Source: Planctomycetota bacterium
GTDB lineage: Bacteria; Planctomycetota; UBA1135; GCA-002686595
Length of the DNA: 32,554 nucleotides
Direction of reading: 5' to 3'
NCBI GenBank assembly: GCA_029259595.1
Contig: JAJDEW010000089.1
Span: 1-32,554 of the forward strand
The first letter of the stretch is position 1; each line of letters opens with the position of its first letter. Made by a program: the position numbers and the translations under genes. The notes under the pieces are model-generated. The model ran no database searches, had not been told where the DNA came from, and worked only from the letters and a program-made list of their open reading frames with translations. This document shows, in pieces, positions 16,540-24,739 of the stretch.

Positions 16540-17905
16540 CAGGATCCTCTTGGTCGAGGACGAGGAGTTTGTCCGCAAGTCCATGCAGGCCCTGCTCGTG
16601 CAGGAGGGCTTCGAAGTGGCCGCGGTCGCCGATCTCGCGAGCGCGCGCGAGCACTCGCGGCAGGGGCTGTCCGACCTCGTGCTGACCGACCTGCGCCTTC
16701 CGGACGGGCAGGGTGCCGAGCTGCTCGAGCTGGACGAGGTCGGTCGCGATGGTGTGCCGATCGTGATCCTCACGGGACATGGCACCGTCGACCAGGCCGT
16801 CGACGCCATGAAGAGCGGAGCCTTCGACTTCCTGCAGAAGCCGATCGAGCCGGACCAGCTCGTCCTGGTCGTACGCCGCGCGCTCGAGCACGGTCGACTC
16901 GGGCGCGAGGTTCGCCGCCTGCGTGAGGCCGCCGGACGACGCACGGGCGGGCATCCGCTGGTCGGCAGCTCAACCGGGATGGAGCGCGTTCGTCACATGA
17001 TCCGCCAGGTCGCACCGACCGAGACGACCGTCCTCGTGTCGGGGGAGAGCGGCACAGGCAAGGAGCTCGTCTCCGCGCAAGTCCACGCGAACAGCAAGCG
17101 CGCCGAAGGGGCCTTCGTCGTCGTCAACTGCGCGGCCGTGCCCGAAGCGTTGTTCGAGAGCGAGTTCTTCGGGCATCGACGCGGCGCCTTTTCGGGAGCT
17201 CACATCGATCGCGAAGGCCGCTTCGCCGAGGCCGAGGGCGGCACACTCGTGCTGGACGAAGTCCAGAGCCTCGGCCTCGACGTCCAGGCCAAGCTCCTCC
17301 GTGTGCTCGAGAGCGGCGAGTTCCAGATGGTCGGGGAGTCCCGCACGCGGCGCGTCGATGTCCGTATCGTCGCGGCGACGAACACCGACCTCGAGCGACT
17401 CGTGACCGAGGGCGGCTTTCGCTCGGACCTCTACTGGCGCCTCAACGTGTTTCCCCTGGCCGTGCCGCCCCTGCGAGAGCACCGCGAGGATCTGCCCGAG
17501 CTGGTCGACGACCTGGGCACGCGCATCGTCGCGCGGCTCGGCGGTGGCAGCCCGTTCGCGATCGAAGCCGCGGCGCTCGACCTCATGCAGGCCTACGACT
17601 GGCCCGGCAACGTCCGCGAGCTGCGCAACCTGCTCGAGCGCGCGGCGATCCTGGCCCCGCCGGGTGGTTCGCTCTCGGCGGCGTTCCTGGATGATTTGCT
17701 CGGCAAGACGCGCTTCACGGTGAGCGCCGTTGCGGGCGACCTCAACCTGAAGAAGCGACTCGAGGTCGTGGAGCGCGAGACGATTCTCGAAGCTCTCACG
17801 CGCACGGGCGGCAGCAAGAAGGACGCGGCCGGGCTGCTCGGGCTCGATCCGAAGAACCTGAGCTACTACCTGCGCAAGCACGCGGTGGGGGATGTGCCGA
17901 CGTGA
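16526..17905 (+). CDS. NtrC-family sigma54-dependent response regulator
   Basis: The 459-aa protein has three domains: a receiver (1-120, phospho-Asp55 in LTDLRLPD, Lys105 in FLQKP), an AAA+ sigma54-activation domain (about 143-370) and a Fis-type helix-turn-helix (about 415-452). The AAA+ part has Walker A GESGTGKE (173-180), Walker B GGTLVLDE (238-245) and the sigma54 contact loop GAFSGA (220-225) with Ser in place of the usual Thr. The ATG at 16526 lies 5 nt after AAGGAGG, a strong ribosome binding site inside the end of the kinase gene. Its stop overlaps the next GTG start (GTGA). The nearest sigma54-like promoter is at 19825-19839, before the redox gene cluster, a likely target. Confidence 0.95.
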   Translation: MTKRDRILLVEDEEFVRKSMQALLVQEGFEVAAVADLASAREHSRQGLSDLVLTDLRLPDGQGAELLELDEVGRDGVPIVILTGHGTVDQAVDAMKSGAFDFLQKPIEPDQLVLVVRRALEHGRLGREVRRLREAAGRRTGGHPLVGSSTGMERVRHMIRQVAPTETTVLVSGESGTGKELVSAQVHANSKRAEGAFVVVNCAAVPEALFESEFFGHRRGAFSGAHIDREGRFAEAEGGTLVLDEVQSLGLDVQAKLLRVLESGEFQMVGESRTRRVDVRIVAATNTDLERLVTEGGFRSDLYWRLNVFPLAVPPLREHREDLPELVDDLGTRIVARLGGGSPFAIEAAALDLMQAYDWPGNVRELRNLLERAAILAPPGGSLSAAFLDDLLGKTRFTVSAVAGDLNLKKRLEVVERETILEALTRTGGSKKDAAGLLGLDPKNLSYYLRKHAVGDVPT

Positions 17906-19623
17906 GGGCGTCGTGGTCGTTCGGCCTGCTGCTCCTGACGGCGTGCGGGGACACGCCCGTCAGCCCGCCGGACGCCGGTGGTGCGACGGGCGACCCGCCG
18001 GCGCTGGCGTTCGCCGCACGCTTCGAGGATGCGACGGCCGCTTCGGGCGTGGACTTCGTCCACCACACGGGCGGCTTCGGCGAGAAGTGGCTACCCGAGA
18101 CGATGGGCGCGGGGGCCTGCCTGTTCGACGCCGACGGCGACGACGTTCTCGACCTCTTCCTCGTCGACAGCGGGGCCTGGCCGGCGGGCGCCGCTCGCTC
18201 CCAGATGCCTCCGCCCGGCGTGTGTCGGCTCTTTCGCGGGCGCGGCGACGGGACCTTCGAGGACGTCACGGACCGAACGGGGACGGGTCTCGCCGTGTAC
18301 GGCATGGGAGTCATCGCGGCCGATCACGACGGGGACGGTGACGAGGACCTGTACGTCACGACGCTCGAGGACGATCTCCTGCTCCAGAACGACGGCGGGG
18401 TCTTTCGTGACGTCGCGGCGCGGGCCGGGGTCGGGCGCGGTCGCTGGAACGAGGCCGACGGTCCTCGACCGGAGTGGACGACCGCTGCCCTGTGGTTCGA
18501 TGCGGACCGCGACGACCACCTCGATCTCTTCGTCGGTGGCTACGTGCGCTGGACCCCGGAGCGCGAGATCTTCACGAGCCTCGACGGCGTCACCAAGGCC
18601 TTCACGACGCCCGAGCGCTACACCGGACTGCCTTCGCGGCTGTACCTCGGCAACGGGGACGGCACGTACGAGGAGGTTCCACTCGGCGTGGGGTCCGAGG
18701 CGGGCAAGGTGCTGGGCGCGACCCTGTGGGACTTCGACGGCGACGGGGCGCTCGAAGTCGCCGCGGCCAACGACACCCGACCGAACTTCCTCTTCGCCAA
18801 CCGGGGCGGCGGACGTTTCGAAGAGATCGGGGAGCAGGCCGGGTTGGCCTACGATCCGAACGGACGCGCGCGCGCCGGCATGGGCATCGATGTGGCGGAG
18901 CCCGGTGGGGCGAGCGCCATGGTCGCGATCGGAAACTTCGCGGGCGAGCCCCTGTCCCTCTACGAACGCCTCCCGGACGGCGGCTTTCGCCACCGCGCGG
19001 CGCACTCCGGTCTCCAGGTGCCGACCTCCCTGCCGTTGACCTTCGGGCTCGCCTTCCTCGACATCGATCTCGATGGCTGGCTCGACCTGGTCGTCGTGAA
19101 CGGCCACATCGAACCGGAGATCGCGCGCCTGCGGTCCGGTGAGAGCCATGCGCAGGGAGCTTTGCTCTTTCGCGGTCGCCCCGACGGGCGCTTCGAGGAC
19201 GTGACCGCGTCGGCGGGAGCGGACTTCGCGCGCCCGCGCGTCGGCCGTGGGTTGGCCTGGGGAGACCTGGACGGGGACGGGGACCTGGACCTCGTCCTGA
19301 CGCAGAACGGCGCTTCGGCCGTCGTGCTGCTCAATCGCCTGCAGGACGAGGCACCGCGGCATTGGCTGCGAATCGCGCTGCGCCAACCCGGGGGCAACCG
19401 TGCGGCGATCGGCGCGCGGATCGAGCTCGAGTCCGGTGGACGCCTGCAGGTGCGTACCGTCCGCACGGGCTCCTCGTACCTGTCCCAGGGCGAGCTCACG
19501 GTGACCTTCGGCCTCGGGGAGCTCGACGTCGTCGAGGTCGTGCGCGTGCGCTGGCCGGACGGAACGCGCAGCGAGCACGCGGTCGAAGCCGTCGACCGCA
19601 CCCTCGTCCTCTCCCGCCCCTGA
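17902..19623 (+). CDS. FG-GAP/VCBS-repeat ASPIC/UnbV lipoprotein
   Basis: This protein (573 aa) has a signal peptide ending in a lipobox (LLTAC, Cys15), so it should be membrane-tethered. It contains at least six FG-GAP/VCBS-type loops with the Ca-binding pattern DxDxDxxxDL: near 76, 141, 200, 277, 387 and 455. These make a beta-propeller. The C-terminal 75 residues form an ASPIC/UnbV domain (NRAAIGARIEL, GSSYLSQGEL, FGLGELDVVEVVRVRWPDG). In cartilage acidic protein-like families this pair is common in secreted proteins, but no biochemical role is established for the bacterial ones. The GTG start overlaps the regulator stop, so it is co-expressed with the two-component system. It could be a sensor accessory or part of the envelope system encoded downstream. 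Confidence 0.92.
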   Translation: MRASWSFGLLLLTACGDTPVSPPDAGGATGDPPALAFAARFEDATAASGVDFVHHTGGFGEKWLPETMGAGACLFDADGDDVLDLFLVDSGAWPAGAARSQMPPPGVCRLFRGRGDGTFEDVTDRTGTGLAVYGMGVIAADHDGDGDEDLYVTTLEDDLLLQNDGGVFRDVAARAGVGRGRWNEADGPRPEWTTAALWFDADRDDHLDLFVGGYVRWTPEREIFTSLDGVTKAFTTPERYTGLPSRLYLGNGDGTYEEVPLGVGSEAGKVLGATLWDFDGDGALEVAAANDTRPNFLFANRGGGRFEEIGEQAGLAYDPNGRARAGMGIDVAEPGGASAMVAIGNFAGEPLSLYERLPDGGFRHRAAHSGLQVPTSLPLTFGLAFLDIDLDGWLDLVVVNGHIEPEIARLRSGESHAQGALLFRGRPDGRFEDVTASAGADFARPRVGRGLAWGDLDGDGDLDLVLTQNGASAVVLLNRLQDEAPRHWLRIALRQPGGNRAAIGARIELESGGRLQVRTVRTGSSYLSQGELTVTFGLGELDVVEVVRVRWPDGTRSEHAVEAVDRTLVLSRP

Positions 19624-19640
19624 GCTCGGCGGGGGAGCGC

Positions 19641-19659
19641 GCCGGGCGCACGGCCCGGC
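19641..19659 (+). terminator. possible terminator hairpin after the ASPIC lipoprotein
   Basis: The 7-bp stem GCCGGGC/GCCCGGC with a 5-nt loop lies 17 nt past the stop. No T-run follows directly. It could attenuate read-through into the next cluster, which has its own promoter candidate. Confidence 0.3.
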
Positions 19660-19824
19660 CGGGCGGATCGCGGGTGGGTCGGAAAAAGTCCGAGTCGAAC
19701 GCTTGGGGGCGGTCCGTGCAGGCGCTTCGCCGAGCAGCGGGGATCGTCGGGTGCCGGTCGCAAGTCTCGTCCCGCCAGGGAGTTGAGACCGCGTTCCGGG
19801 CTCGGCGTGGACCGACGGTCTGGC

Positions 19825-19839
19825 TGGCACGTGCGGTGC
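19825..19839 (+). promoter_or_regulatory. candidate sigma54 (-24/-12) promoter
   Basis: The sequence TGGCACG-TGCG-GTGC matches the sigma54 consensus TGGCACG-N4-TTGC at 10 of 11 fixed positions, with the invariant GG (19826-19827) and GC (19838-19839) separated by exactly 10 nt and a C before the TGG. It is intergenic and would start transcription near 19851, about 46 nt before the ATG at 19897. A TCGGA-N5-TCCGA dyad at 19679-19693 could be an enhancer site for the NtrC-type regulator encoded just upstream. The rest of 19624-19896 shows no gene. Confidence 0.55.
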
Positions 19840-19896
19840 GATAGGGCCTGTGACTTCGGCTCCTGTCGCTGCCGGAGGACCTTCAGGAAACCAACG

Positions 19897-20493
19897 ATGA
19901 CCACCACCACGACCACGGCCTGCGACCTCACGGGGACGTCCGGATCCACCTCTTCTTGGAGCGAGAAGCTCAACACGCGTTGGCACGAGCGCGCCCTGCA
20001 GTTGTTTGCGGTGATCGTGCTCGCCCACTGGGCCGAGCACCTCGTTCAAGCGATTCAGATCTACGCGCTCGGCTGGCCGGTTCCGGAATCACGCGGAGTC
20101 GTCGGTCTGTGGTTCCCGTGGATGGTCAAGTCCGAGCTCCTTCACTATGGCTACGCCATCGTGATGCTGGTCGGCATCTGGGTCTTGAGGAGTGGTTTCA
20201 CCGGCCGCTCCTACGTCTGGTGGATGATCTCGTTCTGGATCCAGTTCTGGCATCACATCGAGCACGCGCTCTTGCAAGGCCAGGCGCTCGTCGGAGAGAA
20301 CCTCTTCGGACGGCCGGTCCCGGTCAGCCTCGTTCAGCTCTGGATCCCACGCGTCGAACTCCACCTCTTCTACAACACGATCGTCTTCATCCCGATGGTG
20401 ATCGGGATGCTCTACCACCTCTTCCCACCCGCGGGGGAAGCCGCGCACTCCGGCTGTAGTTGTGCTGTCGTGCGCCACAGGCGCGCGGCCTGA
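19897..20493 (+). CDS. His-rich polytopic membrane protein, unknown family (198 aa)
   Basis: I do not recognise the family. After a Thr/Ser-rich cytoplasmic-looking start (residues 1-28) there are about four membrane helices (near 33-56, 68-97, 104-125 and 155-176). Histidines lie in or next to them: His44 and His48 (AHWAEH), His83, His119/120/123 (WHHIEH), His156 and His174. Such spacing could bind haem or metal within the membrane. The C-terminal tail has GCSC (Cys187, Cys189) and further His. The ATG at 19897 follows an AGGA about 8 nt upstream. It is the first gene after the sigma54-like promoter and is followed 5 nt later by the FixH-like lipoprotein. A role in electron transfer or metal movement is inference from residues and context only. 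Confidence 0.8.
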   Translation: MTTTTTTACDLTGTSGSTSSWSEKLNTRWHERALQLFAVIVLAHWAEHLVQAIQIYALGWPVPESRGVVGLWFPWMVKSELLHYGYAIVMLVGIWVLRSGFTGRSYVWWMISFWIQFWHHIEHALLQGQALVGENLFGRPVPVSLVQLWIPRVELHLFYNTIVFIPMVIGMLYHLFPPAGEAAHSGCSCAVVRHRRAA

Positions 20494-20498
20494 GGACC

Positions 20499-20921
20499 GT
20501 GGACCGAGCACTCCGATTCTTCCCACGGTTGTCGGCTTTCTTCGCAACCGCCCTGCTCGTTCTGGCTCTTCCGGGTTGTTCCGGAAGGACGATCGAGGAG
20601 GGCGGTTTTTCCATCGAGCTGGAGACGGTTCCGAATCCGCCCAGCATCGGACAGACCCTCCTTCGCCTGCGGCTTCGTGAGCCCTCCGGCGCACACCTCA
20701 CGGGTGCACGGGTACGTGTCGAAGGCAACATGAACCACGCCGGGATGGTGCCGGAGTTCGCGGATGCCGAGGAGACCGCGCCCGGCATGTACGAGGGCCT
20801 CTTGGAGCTGACGATGGGTGGCGACTGGTTCCTGGTCGTGACGGCCCGCGTCGACGATGGCCGTGTTCTGGAGGAGATCATCGAGCTGCCGCGCGTGAAC
20901 GTGACCCGCGAGGAAGGCTGA
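20499..20921 (+). CDS. FixH/YtkA-like lipoprotein
   Basis: The 140-aa protein starts at a GTG (20499) just after the previous stop, with GAGG close before it; a TTG at 20460 is possible but overlaps more and adds unlikely residues. The signal peptide ends in a lipobox (ALPGC, Cys27). The mature part is a single small beta-sandwich-like domain (about 35-135) carrying NMNHAGM near 77-83, a Met/His motif seen in FixH/YtkA-type and CopC-like proteins where it may bind copper, then GMYEGLLELTMGGDWFLVV, which is typical of the FixH/YtkA family. It probably sits on the outer face of the membrane next to the polyferredoxin whose start overlaps its stop by 1 nt (TGATG). Confidence 0.78.
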   Translation: MDRALRFFPRLSAFFATALLVLALPGCSGRTIEEGGFSIELETVPNPPSIGQTLLRLRLREPSGAHLTGARVRVEGNMNHAGMVPEFADAEETAPGMYEGLLELTMGGDWFLVVTARVDDGRVLEEIIELPRVNVTREEG

Positions 20922-22393
20922 TGCCACTCCTCGCACCCACGGACGTCCGGTCGTCGCACGGGGGCACGAGCGTGAAGAGCTCGAGCGCCTTCGATCTCCT
21001 GGCTGTACCCGTGCTCGGCACGTTCCTGAAGCAGCGGTGGATGCGCCCCGTGCTGCAGAGCATCCTCTTGGTTCTCGCCGTGCTCTTGATCTTGCACGGT
21101 TTCCTGGGGCCGAAGCTGGCTCCCAAAAACCTCGCGACGCTCCTGACCTGGGTGCACTATCGCGGGCTGCTCGTCCTGGCCTTGCTCGCACTGGGCAACG
21201 TCTTTTGCATGGGCTGTCCGCTGCTGCTTCCGCGCGAGCTGGCGCGGCGCTTCAGCGCGCCGGTTCGACGGTTTCCACGCGCGCTGCGAAACAAGTGGCT
21301 CGGAATCGCCCTGTTCGCAGGGTTGTTGTTTGCCTACGAGGCCATGGACCTGTGGGCCTCGCCGGCCTGGACGGCAGGCCTGATCGTCGCGTACTTCGCG
21401 CTGGCGCTGCTGGTGGACGCCTTCTTCGAGCGCGCGGCGTTCTGCAAGTACGTCTGCCCGATCGGACAGTTCAATTTCGTCGCCTCGACCGTCTCACCGT
21501 TCGAGGTGAAGGTCAAGGAGGCCGCGACCTGCGACTCCTGTACGACCAAGGATTGCATCAAGGGCAGCCGCAACGAGGCGGGCCGGATCGAACAACGCGG
21601 CTGCGAGCTCGATCTCTTCCTGCCCCGCAAGGTCGGCAACCTCGACTGCACGTTCTGCATGGACTGCGTGCACGCCTGTCCACACGACAACGTGGCGCTC
21701 GCCCTGCGTGTTCCGGGCGAAGAGCTGGCACATGATGGAGTGCGGTCGGGGGTCGGACGGCTCAGCAAGCGCCCTGACCTCGCCGTCCTGGCCTTGCTCT
21801 TCACCTTCGGGGCGCTGCTGAACGCCTTCGGGATGGTGAGCCCGGTCTACGCCTTCCAGGAACAGCTGGCGCAGTGGCTCGGGACCCGCAACGAGACCGC
21901 GGTGCTCGGAGTTCTCTTCGGTCTGGCGCTCGTGGTCGAGCCGGTCGTCTTGCTCTGCCTCGCCGGCACGCTGGCGTTGCGGGCCGCGCGCTCCAGCGAA
22001 GCCTTGCTGGCTCACATCGCCAAGTTCGCCTACGGACTGGTGCCGCTCGGGCTCGGCATCTGGGCCGCCCACTACGCGTTTCACTTCCTGACCGGTCTGT
22101 GGACCTTCGTTCCGGTCGCGCAAGCGGCCGCCCTGGACGTGGGCTTCTCGCTCGGTCACCCGGACTGGGGACGTGGCGGCCTGACGGCGCCCGCGGTGAA
22201 GCCGATCGAGCTCGGCCTGCTCATCATGGGATTCTTCGGTTCGCTCGCGGTGACTGCGCGGATCGCTCGGCGTGAGCACGGTACCGCCGCGCCGCGCGCC
22301 CTGGCACCCTGGGCCGCGCTGCAGGCCATGTTGTTGGTCTGCGCCATCTGGCTCCTCGCGCAGCCGATGGAAATGCGGGGGACGTTCCTGTGA
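20921..22393 (+). CDS. membrane polyferredoxin (CcoG/NapH-like)
   Basis: This 490-aa protein carries two ferredoxin-type sites and several membrane helices. Early helices lie near 43-62 and 82-96. FCMGCP (Cys96, Cys99) and FCKYVCPIG (Cys175, Cys179) mark membrane-boundary cysteine pairs as in NapH, NosR and CcoG proteins. The soluble part has Cys204/207/212 plus Cys228, and a standard cluster motif Cys243-x2-Cys246-x2-Cys249-x3-Cys253-Pro. From about residue 285 to the end there are four or five more helices with in-membrane His (His365, His384, His388). This differs from CcoG, whose C-terminus is a periplasmic Ig-like domain. CcoG is a copper reductase for cbb3 oxidase assembly; electron transfer across or along the membrane is the safe prediction. 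Confidence 0.85.
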   Translation: MPLLAPTDVRSSHGGTSVKSSSAFDLLAVPVLGTFLKQRWMRPVLQSILLVLAVLLILHGFLGPKLAPKNLATLLTWVHYRGLLVLALLALGNVFCMGCPLLLPRELARRFSAPVRRFPRALRNKWLGIALFAGLLFAYEAMDLWASPAWTAGLIVAYFALALLVDAFFERAAFCKYVCPIGQFNFVASTVSPFEVKVKEAATCDSCTTKDCIKGSRNEAGRIEQRGCELDLFLPRKVGNLDCTFCMDCVHACPHDNVALALRVPGEELAHDGVRSGVGRLSKRPDLAVLALLFTFGALLNAFGMVSPVYAFQEQLAQWLGTRNETAVLGVLFGLALVVEPVVLLCLAGTLALRAARSSEALLAHIAKFAYGLVPLGLGIWAAHYAFHFLTGLWTFVPVAQAAALDVGFSLGHPDWGRGGLTAPAVKPIELGLLIMGFFGSLAVTARIARREHGTAAPRALAPWAALQAMLLVCAIWLLAQPMEMRGTFL

Positions 22394-22905
22394 GCGCTCG
22401 CGCCTGGTTGCCGGTCGTGTTCGCCGCGCTCCTGGCGCGTCCGGCCGCGGCGCACGACGGTCCGCCCTATCCGATCCTGGTCGACGAGCCGATCCTCGGC
22501 GCCAAGCTGTCGGTGTGGGCCGATCCGGACGTCGGCGTCGGGACCTTCTATCTGTACTTCGAAGACGCCGAGGACGGCTTCTCGCCCCCCCCGATCCGAG
22601 TCGGGGTTCGTCCCTTGGACGAGCAACGCGAGGAGCGCTCCTTCGAGGCCGCGGTCCCCGGCGAGAAGGCGCCCTATGGCCGCATCGCCGAGGTCGAGTT
22701 CGATCACCGCGGCCCCTGGCGCGTCCGCTTCCTGCTCGACGAAACGCCCGGCCAACGCGAGCTCGCCCTGGATGTGGACGTCACGCCTCCCGGCCTCGGC
22801 GCCTTCAACTTGATCTGGTTCCTTTCGCCCTTCCTCGCCGTCGGATTGCTCTGGGCCAAGGTCGTCCTCAGCAAGCGTTCCGGCTCCGTCGACCGACCCG
22901 AATGA
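22390..22905 (+). CDS. exported FixH-like protein with C-terminal anchor
   Basis: The 171-aa protein has a signal peptide ending ARPAAA with predicted cleavage before His22, so the mature protein would begin His-Asp-Gly. The exposed domain (about 22-135) is beta-rich and resembles the FixH/CopC-like sandwich, and a single helix at about 138-158 anchors the C-terminus with a short basic tail inside. A free N-terminal His can serve as a copper 'brace' ligand in CopC-type proteins; whether it does so here is inference. The GTG start overlaps the polyferredoxin stop (GTGA), so the two are coupled. Similarity to FixH is by shape and context more than by motif. Confidence 0.72.
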   Translation: MSARAWLPVVFAALLARPAAAHDGPPYPILVDEPILGAKLSVWADPDVGVGTFYLYFEDAEDGFSPPPIRVGVRPLDEQREERSFEAAVPGEKAPYGRIAEVEFDHRGPWRVRFLLDETPGQRELALDVDVTPPGLGAFNLIWFLSPFLAVGLLWAKVVLSKRSGSVDRPE

Positions 22906-22945
22906 ACTCGCCTCCGCTGCCACCGCCTCACCGAATGTTGACCCG

Positions 22946-24739
22946 ATGACAGTTCCTGAAACTTCTGAACTCCGCTGGCGCGTCGTCCAGACGGCCTTCG
23001 CGTTGCTCGTGTTGTTCGTCTGGGTGCAGGGCCGCGACGTCGCTCCGACGCGGTCGTCCGCGGGCGAGCGCTTCCGCAACATCGGCTTCCGGGAGGTCTC
23101 CGCAGAGGTCGGTGTCGAGTTTCGACACCGTTCGACGCGCGTTCACGAATCCGTGGCTCACATCGAGCCCCAGATCGTCGCGACCGGCGCCGCGGTCGCT
23201 GTCGTCGACGCGAACGCGGACGGCTGGCCGGATCTGTACGCCACGACGAGCGCGCACGAAAAGCCGAACGCGCTCTTCGTCAATCGCGGCGATGGGAGCT
23301 TCGACGAGCACGCGCGGGAGGCGGGTTTGGCGGACCTCAACCGTGAAGGCGTAGGCTGCAGCATGGGCTCGGTCTGGGCGGACTACGACGGTGACGGTCG
23401 GCAGGACGCCTTCGTCTACGCCTGGGGACAAAGCCGGCTCTTTCGCAACGTGACCGCGAGCGTCGACGAGCCGCGTTTCGACGAGAAGACCGCCGTGGCC
23501 GGGCTCGAGGTCTGGGTGAACAGCAATGCGGCGACCTGGATCGACTATGACAAGGACGGCGCGCTCGACCTGTACTTGACCGGCTACTTCGACGAAGCCT
23601 TCGACCTCTGGAATCTCGAGTCGACGGAGATCATGCACGACAGCTTCGAGTTCGCGACGAATGGCGGGAAGAACCTGCTCTTTCACAACCGCGGCGACGG
23701 AACTTTCGAGGACGTGACCGCGGAGACCGGAACGGGCAATCGGCGCTGGACGTACGCCGTCGTGGCCGCCGATTTCGACCGGGACGGTTGGCAGGACCTC
23801 TACCTCGCCAACGACTTCGGGACCGAGGAGCTTTTCTTCAACCGCGAGGGCAAGCGCTTCGAGGCCGGGACCGGCTTGGACCTGGAGTGGGAGTCGAAGA
23901 GCGGCATGAGCGTGGCGCTCGGCAACGTCTTGAACGACGGTTCGCACGCGCTCTACGTGACGAACATCTCGAAGCGCGGCTACCTGTTCCAGGGCAACAA
24001 CCTGCGCGTCTCGCGCGTGCCCGACGAACGCGGCTTCGCCCAGGTCGGACGAGGTGCCGTCGTCGATTGTGGTTGGGCCTGGGGGGCGCAGTTCGGGGAC
24101 TTCGACGACGACGGCTGGCAGGACCTCTTCGTCGTCAACGGCTTCATCTCGAACAGTCGCGAGCGCGACTACTGGTACCAGATGTCGAAGATCGGGATCG
24201 GCACCGGGGACATCGTCCAAGACGCGGCCAACTGGCCGCCGATGGAGGACCGCAGCCTCTCGGGCTACGAGCGCACGCGCGTGCTCTTTCACGAGCCGGT
24301 GGATGCACCGGTCTACGTCGAGGCCGGCGAAAGCGTCGGTGTCACCGACGAGTCCGACGGACGCGCCGTAGCGCTCGCTGATCTCGATCGTGACGGAGAC
24401 TTGGACGTCGTCGTCGCGAATCAGAACGGGCGACTCTTGATCTGGAACAACGAGACGGTGCTCGACCACCGTTGGCTGGGCTTCGAGTTGCAGGGGACCG
24501 AGAGCAACCGCGATGCGCTGGGCGCCGAAGTCGTCGTCCATTCCAGCGTCGGCGCACAGGTTCAGGTCGTGACGGCTTTCAGCGGCTTCTCCAGTCAGAA
24601 CGAGCGCCGCTTGCACTTCGGACTCGGGGCCGAACCGGGTCCCGTTCGTGTCGTCGTTCGATGGCCTTCGGGTCGAGCGGACGAGCTGCTCGAACCCGAG
24701 CTGGACCGCGTTCACCATCTGGTCGAGGGCTCCCTGTGA
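22946..24739 (+). CDS. second FG-GAP/VCBS ASPIC/UnbV protein (membrane-anchored)
   Basis: The 597-aa protein starts at the ATG at 22946, 40 nt after the previous gene. In place of a lipobox it has an uncleaved-looking N-terminal helix (about 12-30). Propeller loops of the DxDxDGxxDL type are visible at about 89, 146, 199, 274, 389 and 480 (DANADGWPDL, DYDGDGRQDA, DYDKDGALDL, DFDRDGWQDL, DFDDDGWQDL, DLDRDGDLDV). The C-terminal ASPIC/UnbV domain shows GAEVVVHSSVGAQVQVV and the hallmark RRLHFGLG...VRWPSG. It is a full-length paralogue of the protein at 17902-19623 but diverged. The stop overlaps the RnfD-like gene by 1 nt (TGATG). Confidence 0.92.
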   Translation: MTVPETSELRWRVVQTAFALLVLFVWVQGRDVAPTRSSAGERFRNIGFREVSAEVGVEFRHRSTRVHESVAHIEPQIVATGAAVAVVDANADGWPDLYATTSAHEKPNALFVNRGDGSFDEHAREAGLADLNREGVGCSMGSVWADYDGDGRQDAFVYAWGQSRLFRNVTASVDEPRFDEKTAVAGLEVWVNSNAATWIDYDKDGALDLYLTGYFDEAFDLWNLESTEIMHDSFEFATNGGKNLLFHNRGDGTFEDVTAETGTGNRRWTYAVVAADFDRDGWQDLYLANDFGTEELFFNREGKRFEAGTGLDLEWESKSGMSVALGNVLNDGSHALYVTNISKRGYLFQGNNLRVSRVPDERGFAQVGRGAVVDCGWAWGAQFGDFDDDGWQDLFVVNGFISNSRERDYWYQMSKIGIGTGDIVQDAANWPPMEDRSLSGYERTRVLFHEPVDAPVYVEAGESVGVTDESDGRAVALADLDRDGDLDVVVANQNGRLLIWNNETVLDHRWLGFELQGTESNRDALGAEVVVHSSVGAQVQVVTAFSGFSSQNERRLHFGLGAEPGPVRVVVRWPSGRADELLEPELDRVHHLVEGSL

